Positions 59,918 through 64,000 of a stretch of DNA of 64,000 nt are shown in pieces (position 1 is the first letter of the stretch; each line of letters starts with the position of its first letter). The notes below the pieces were generated by a model. That model was given only the letters and a program-made list of their open reading frames with translations. It had not been told where the DNA came from and made no database searches. Where the stretch lies: NCBI RefSeq assembly GCF_900111685.1, contig NZ_FOHX01000021.1:124001-188000 (forward strand), in the 5' to 3' direction. Made by a program: the position numbers and the translations under genes. The stretch comes from Nonomuraea wenchangensis. GTDB taxonomy: Bacteria > Actinomycetota > Actinomycetes > Streptosporangiales > Streptosporangiaceae.

Positions 59918-61474
59918 ATGAAGACATCGTTCACAACGATCAGTCAAGAGGGCGAAGGGGACTTGACGCCGCGCTCCCTTGCGCAGCAGGTTGGCCTTGT
60001 GACCGAGCACACGCTGGGCCGACTGGCCGAGGAGTCCTGGGGCCGCTTCGCCGACCACGACGCGATGTACTACGAAGGGGTCTGGCACCGCAGTCACGAG
60101 CTCGCCGAACGCGCGCGCCGCATGTGCGGCGGCTTCGTCGCGGCGGGCGTCCGGCCCGGCGACCGGGTGGCCGTCATGATGGCCAACTCGCCCGAGGTGC
60201 CGGTGCTCTACCAGGCGCTGTGGGCGGCCGGCGCGGTGGTGACCCCCGTGGTGTTCCTGGTGGGCGCGGAGGAGTTACGGCACATCCTGCTCGACAGCGG
60301 CGCCGTGGCCGTCGTCACCTCCCCCGAGCTGGAGGCGACCGTACGGGCCGCGGGCGTGGACATCCCGATCCATGTGGACACCGCCGAGCTCGAACGGTCC
60401 GCCGGACGCGGCCCCGTCCCCCGGGACCCCGGCGACCTGGCCGCCCTCATGTACACGGGCGGCACCACCGGCCGCGCCAAGGGCGTCATGCTGAGCCACC
60501 GCGGCCTCTGGCAGGTGGGCAAGGCCGTCTGGGACATGTCACACCAGGAAGGCAAGAACCGCCTCATCGTGCCGGTGCCGCTGTCGCACTCGTACGGACT
60601 GATCGTCACGATCGCCTGGATGCACGCGACCGAGCCGCAGCACGCGGTGCTCATGCGCTGGTTCGACCCCGGGCAGTTCCTCAAGCTGGCCGCCGGGCAG
60701 CGCGTCCACTACGGCACCGTCGTGCCCGCCATGCTCCAGATGCTGCTCGCCGAGCCGCTGGAGTCGCACCCGCTGCCCGAGCTGTCCCACCTCACCTGCG
60801 GGGCCGCCCCGCTCGGCCGGAGCCTGCTGGAGGAGTTCGAGCGCCGCCTGCCCGGCGTGCAGATCCTGGAGGGCTACGGCCTGACCGAGACCTGCGCGGT
60901 CACCACCTTCAACCCGCCGGGCCGGCGCAGGGTCGGCAGCGTCGGCCTGCCGCTGCCCGGCTACTCGATCGTCGTCCGCGACGGCGACGGCGAGGAGGTG
61001 GAGGCCGGGGAGGTCGGCGAGATCTGCGTCGCGGGCGAGTCGCTGATGCTCGGCTACTGGGGCGAGCACGAGCCCGACCCCGAGGGCACCACGCTGGTGG
61101 ACGGCGAGCTGCGCACCGGCGACATCGGCTGCGTGGACGACGACGGCTACCTCCACGTCGTGGACAGGAAGAAGGACCTCATCATCCGCGGCGGCTTCAA
61201 CGTCTTCCCGCGCGACGTCGAGTACGCCCTCGACCAGCACCCCGACGTGGCCCGCTCCTGCGTCGTGGGCCGGCCCGACGCCCGCCACGGCGAGGAGGTC
61301 GTGGCGTTCGTGCAGCTCGAACCGGGCGGGACGGCGAGCGCCGAGGAGCTCACCGAGTGGGCCCGCGACCGCGTCGGCCGGGTGAAGTACCCGCGCGAGA
61401 TCCGCTTCGTCGACGACATCCCGGTCACCAGCGTGCTCAAGCTCGACCGCAAGGCCGTGCGCGCCCGCCTCTAG
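59918..61474 (+). CDS. Long-chain acyl-CoA ligase-type AMP-binding enzyme
   Basis: This 518-residue adenylating enzyme has the ATP loop MYTGGTTGRAKGVMLSHR, YGLTETCAV, the hinge GYLHVVDRKKDLIIRGGFNV and the C-terminal catalytic Lys in SVLKLDRKAVRARL. It activates a carboxylic acid, probably a fatty acid, and transfers it to CoA. It is not close in type to the FAAL at 15332. The assigned ATG lies 20 bases after AAGGAGA, too far for normal use; a TTG at 59963 or GTG at 59999 may be the true start, with little effect on the catalytic region. Confidence 0.9.
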   Translation: MKTSFTTISQEGEGDLTPRSLAQQVGLVTEHTLGRLAEESWGRFADHDAMYYEGVWHRSHELAERARRMCGGFVAAGVRPGDRVAVMMANSPEVPVLYQALWAAGAVVTPVVFLVGAEELRHILLDSGAVAVVTSPELEATVRAAGVDIPIHVDTAELERSAGRGPVPRDPGDLAALMYTGGTTGRAKGVMLSHRGLWQVGKAVWDMSHQEGKNRLIVPVPLSHSYGLIVTIAWMHATEPQHAVLMRWFDPGQFLKLAAGQRVHYGTVVPAMLQMLLAEPLESHPLPELSHLTCGAAPLGRSLLEEFERRLPGVQILEGYGLTETCAVTTFNPPGRRRVGSVGLPLPGYSIVVRDGDGEEVEAGEVGEICVAGESLMLGYWGEHEPDPEGTTLVDGELRTGDIGCVDDDGYLHVVDRKKDLIIRGGFNVFPRDVEYALDQHPDVARSCVVGRPDARHGEEVVAFVQLEPGGTASAEELTEWARDRVGRVKYPREIRFVDDIPVTSVLKLDRKAVRARL

Positions 61475-61540
61475 CCCGCCGATCACGTGGCCGGAGGCGT
61501 CCGTGGTCCGTGATAAGTGTTGACGTGTCTGGAGGTGACG

Positions 61541-61900
61541 ATGACCCAACAGGACCCGCCGGGTTACCCTTACCAGCCCTACGGCGCCCCTTACGGCGAG
61601 CAGCCCCCGCCGGGCTACGGCTACGGCTACGGCTATCCGCCGCCCCCGCCGCGCGACGAGGGCCCCAACGCCAACGCCATCGTCTCCCTCGTGCTCAACC
61701 TCCTCGCCCTGGTCTCCTGCTGCAACGTCCTCGGCCTGCCCGGGGCGATCCTGGCCGGCCTGGCGCTCAGCAAGGCGAGCTCCGACCCCCGCACGGCACG
61801 TAGCATGGTGATGTGGAGCTGGGTCCTGTTCGGGATCGGCTTCGTCCTCATGATCGGCCTTTTCCTCTTCCTCGGCGTCAACGGCTATCTCGACGATTGA
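61541..61900 (+). CDS. DUF4190-like small membrane protein
   Basis: This 119-residue protein has an N-terminal Pro/Gly/Tyr-rich cytoplasmic tract (QPPPGYGYGYGYPPPPPRD) and two membrane segments (AIVSLVLNLLALVSCCNVLG; SWVLFGIGFVLMIGLFLFLG), the layout of DUF4190 proteins common in actinobacteria. The ATG follows GGAGG at good spacing. It is 67 bp behind the acyl-CoA ligase and 69 bp before the helicase. The function is unknown. Confidence 0.8.
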   Translation: MTQQDPPGYPYQPYGAPYGEQPPPGYGYGYGYPPPPPRDEGPNANAIVSLVLNLLALVSCCNVLGLPGAILAGLALSKASSDPRTARSMVMWSWVLFGIGFVLMIGLFLFLGVNGYLDD

Positions 61901-61969
61901 TGACCCGTTCCGGGACTTTCCCTGCCGTCGGCTGTGTTGGATAAGGGTCAACCGTAGGAAGGGATGTCC

Positions 61970-63616
61970 GTGAACGACGGCCCGCTCATCGTCCAGTCGG
62001 ACAAGACTCTGCTGCTCGAGGTCGACCACGACAAGGCCGACGAGTGCCGCAAGGCCATCGCGCCGTTCGCCGAGCTCGAACGCGCCCCCGAGCACGTGCA
62101 CACCTACCGCGTCACCCCGCTGGCGCTGTGGAACGCCCGCGCCGCCGGCCACGACGCAGAGCAGGTCATCGACGCGCTCATCAGCCACAGCCGCTACCCG
62201 GTGCCGCACGCGCTGCTCGTCGACATCGCCGAGACCATGGCGCGCTACGGCCGCCTGCGCCTGGAGAAGGACCCGGTGCACGGCCTGGTGCTCACCTCCA
62301 GCGACCGCGCGGTGCTGGAGGAGGTGCTGCGCTCCAAGAAGATCGCGCCGATGCTGGGCGACCGGCTCGGCGCCGACTCGGTCATCGTGCACCCGAGCGA
62401 CCGCGGCAACGTCAAGCAGGCCCTGCTCAAGCTGGGCTGGCCGGCCGAGGACCTGGCCGGCTACGTCGACGGCGAGGCCCACCCGATCAAGCTGGCCCAG
62501 GAGGGCTGGTCGCTGCGCCCCTACCAGCAGGAGGCGGCCGACGCCTTCTGGCACGGCGGTTCGGGCGTGGTCGTGCTGCCCTGCGGCGCCGGCAAGACCA
62601 TCGTGGGCGCGGCCGCCATGGCCCACGCCCAGGCCACCACGCTCATCCTGGTCACCAACACCGTCTCCGCCCACCAGTGGAAGACCGAGCTGCTCAGGCG
62701 CACGTCACTGACCGAGGACGAGATCGGCGAGTACAGCGGCAGCAAGAAGGAGATCCGCCCGGTCACCATCGCCACCTACCAGGTGATGACCACCAGGCGG
62801 AAGGGCGTCTACAGCCACCTGGAGCTGTTCGACGCGCGCGACTGGGGACTCATCGTCTACGACGAGGTGCACCTGCTGCCCGCGCCGATCTTCCGGATGA
62901 CCGCCGACCTCCAGGCGCGCCGTCGCGTGGGGCTCACCGCCACGCTGGTGCGCGAGGACGGGCGCGAGGGCGACGTGTTCTCCCTCATCGGCCCCAAGCG
63001 CTACGACGCGCCCTGGAAGGAGATGGAGAACCAGGGCTGGATCGCGCCGGCCGACTGCGTCGAGGTGCGGGTCACGCTCACCGACGAGGAGCGGCTGGCG
63101 TACGCGATGGCCGAGTCGGAGGAGCGCTACCGCTTCTGCGCCACCACGCCGTCCAAGACGCGGGTCACCGAGGCGCTGGTGCGCCGGCACGCGGGCGAGC
63201 AGGTGCTGGTCATCGGCCAGTACATCGACCAGCTCGACGAGCTCGGCGAGCACCTCGGCGCGCCGGTGATCAAGGGCGAGACCCGGGTCAAGGAGCGCGA
63301 GCGGCTCTACCAGGCGTTCCGCGACAAGGAGATCCAGGTCCTCGTGGTGTCGAAGGTCGCCAACTTCTCCATCGACCTGCCGGAGGCGTCCGTCGCCATC
63401 CAGGTGTCGGGGACGTTCGGCTCGCGCCAGGAGGAGGCCCAGCGGCTCGGCCGGGTGCTGCGGCCCAAGTCGAGCGGCGGGGGCGCGCGGTTCTACACCG
63501 TGGTCAGCCGCGACACCGTCGACCAGGAGTTCGCGGCGCACCGGCAGCGTTTCCTGGCCGAGCAGGGCTACGCCTACCAGATCATCGACGCCGACGACGT
63601 GCACGACGGCGTCTGA
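61970..63616 (+). CDS. XPB-type DNA repair helicase
   Basis: This 548-residue superfamily-2 helicase is of the bacterial XPB (ercc3) kind. The N-terminal damage-recognition-like domain spans about 1-160. The helicase core has the Q-like RPYQQEAADAFW, Walker A PCGAGKT, DEVH, GLTATLVREDG (the RED region of XPB) and, in the second RecA domain, KVANFSIDLPEA, QVSGTFGSRQEEAQRLGRVL. It unwinds DNA 3' to 5' in repair or transcription-linked processes. The GTG at 61970 is preferred to the ATG two codons earlier because AGGAAGGG ends 6 bases before it and abuts the ATG. Confidence 0.94.
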   Translation: MNDGPLIVQSDKTLLLEVDHDKADECRKAIAPFAELERAPEHVHTYRVTPLALWNARAAGHDAEQVIDALISHSRYPVPHALLVDIAETMARYGRLRLEKDPVHGLVLTSSDRAVLEEVLRSKKIAPMLGDRLGADSVIVHPSDRGNVKQALLKLGWPAEDLAGYVDGEAHPIKLAQEGWSLRPYQQEAADAFWHGGSGVVVLPCGAGKTIVGAAAMAHAQATTLILVTNTVSAHQWKTELLRRTSLTEDEIGEYSGSKKEIRPVTIATYQVMTTRRKGVYSHLELFDARDWGLIVYDEVHLLPAPIFRMTADLQARRRVGLTATLVREDGREGDVFSLIGPKRYDAPWKEMENQGWIAPADCVEVRVTLTDEERLAYAMAESEERYRFCATTPSKTRVTEALVRRHAGEQVLVIGQYIDQLDELGEHLGAPVIKGETRVKERERLYQAFRDKEIQVLVVSKVANFSIDLPEASVAIQVSGTFGSRQEEAQRLGRVLRPKSSGGGARFYTVVSRDTVDQEFAAHRQRFLAEQGYAYQIIDADDVHDGV

Positions 63617-63649
63617 GCCGGGAAGGGTGGCTCTCAGCGGGTGAAGGCC

Positions 63650-63673
63650 CGGCCGCTCGCGCGTGAGCGGCCG
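63650..63673 (+). terminator. Terminator hairpin after the XPB gene
   Basis: A perfect 9-pair stem CGGCCGCTC / GAGCGGCCG with a 6-base loop lies 33 bp after the helicase stop codon. The rest of the 219-bp gap to the next gene is less GC-rich, and I see no further feature in it. Confidence 0.75.
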
Positions 63674-63835
63674 AGCGCTCGACGTGGTGTCACGTCCACG
63701 AGACTCCGCGGGCCGTCGACAATCGAACCACCCCCCTCACCTGCGTACTATCACGCCGCCTGCGACATACCCCCATGATCCGGCAAACCCACCTGATATG
63801 CCCGATTTTTTCGGTATTCCCAGGTTGTCCTCAGG

Positions 63836-64000
63836 TCAGGAGTGACGGGCCAGGAGCCCGCCGACGAAGAGCACGCCCTCGGCCAGCACCCACGCCAGCA
63901 CCGCCGCACCCATGAGCCGCCCGAACACCCGCAGGTCGCCGCGCGAGACCGGCAGCAGCCAGGCCGCCGCCGTGCAGCAGGCCGCCAGCGTCGCGAACAG
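63836..64000 (-). CDS. Membrane protein, C-terminal part (partial)
   Basis: A minus-strand frame ending at TGA 63836 stays open to the window edge. The visible 54 residues are hydrophobic: LFATLAACCTAAAWLLPVSR, then a second segment LMGAAVLAWVLAEGVLFVGG and the end LLARHS. Two membrane helices are therefore visible. The family cannot be named from this fragment. Confidence 0.65.
   Translation of the reverse strand: MFATLAACCTAAAWLLPVSRGDLRVFGRLMGAAVLAWVLAEGVLFVGGLLARHS

Overview
This window is chromosomal DNA from a high-GC filamentous actinomycete. The signs are pervasive GC-rich third positions, many GTG starts, several apparently leaderless promoters, 4-bp GTGA/ATGA gene overlaps, a spore-associated SapA-like protein and a dynamin-like GTPase pair. 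A member of the Streptosporangiales such as Nonomuraea is plausible, but that placement is inference. I saw no rRNA, tRNA, CRISPR array, insertion sequence or prophage.

Region 1 (about 0.4-18.4 kb) is the most remarkable part: a compact lipid or glycolipid biosynthesis and export locus. It holds a one-module polyketide synthase with the order ACP-KS-AT-(DH remnant)-KR-ACP-TE, a crotonyl-CoA carboxylase/reductase, a fatty acyl-AMP ligase (FAAL), an MmpL/RND lipid exporter, a drug:H+ type MFS pump, a family-1 glycosyltransferase, a secreted protein of unknown function and an antigen-85-like secreted esterase. The gene logic parallels mycobacterial mycolate assembly (FadD32-Pks13-AccD4, MmpL3, Ag85), but the carboxylase is replaced by the ethylmalonyl-CoA-forming enzyme and the ketoreductase is built into the PKS. 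The AT carries a GAGH motif of the kind seen in ethylmalonyl-selective ATs. I infer an alpha-ethyl-beta-hydroxy fatty acyl (mini-mycolate) product that may be glycosylated and exported. The PKS and FAAL genes share a 36/37-bp upstream element at the same distance (81-82 bp) from both start codons, which ties the two transcription units into one regulon.

Region 2 (18.4-31.6 kb) is catabolism and envelope upkeep: a secreted Ig-like protein, an IclR regulator beside a homogentisate operon (hmgA, an unknown middle gene, fahA), an L,D-transpeptidase, an NfeD-stomatin pair, a Gfo/Idh oxidoreductase with a ROK repressor, and threonine catabolism (tdh-kbl) with a LysR regulator. Region 3 (31.6-43.7 kb) has the SapA-like protein, the two dynamin-like GTPases, a response regulator-kinase-response regulator operon, an L-2-hydroxyglutarate oxidase, small unknown genes with strong operators, a surface beta-propeller, an aldo/keto reductase and a 2H phosphodiesterase. 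Two gene remnants lie in the gaps here.

Region 4 (43.7-64 kb) is mostly actinobacterial core: MFS plus MarR, a purine permease, DUF2530, a sacsin-like HSP90-type ATPase, a DUF3027 protein, another MFS, a cold-shock protein with an extended tail, a HAD phosphatase, TetR, a HAAS-type membrane protein, a helicase-associated protein and the XPB-type helicase it normally partners, with a STAND-like protein, an acyl-CoA ligase and a DUF4190-like protein between them. The window ends inside a membrane protein gene on the minus strand. No gene-free stretch exceeds 300 bases.
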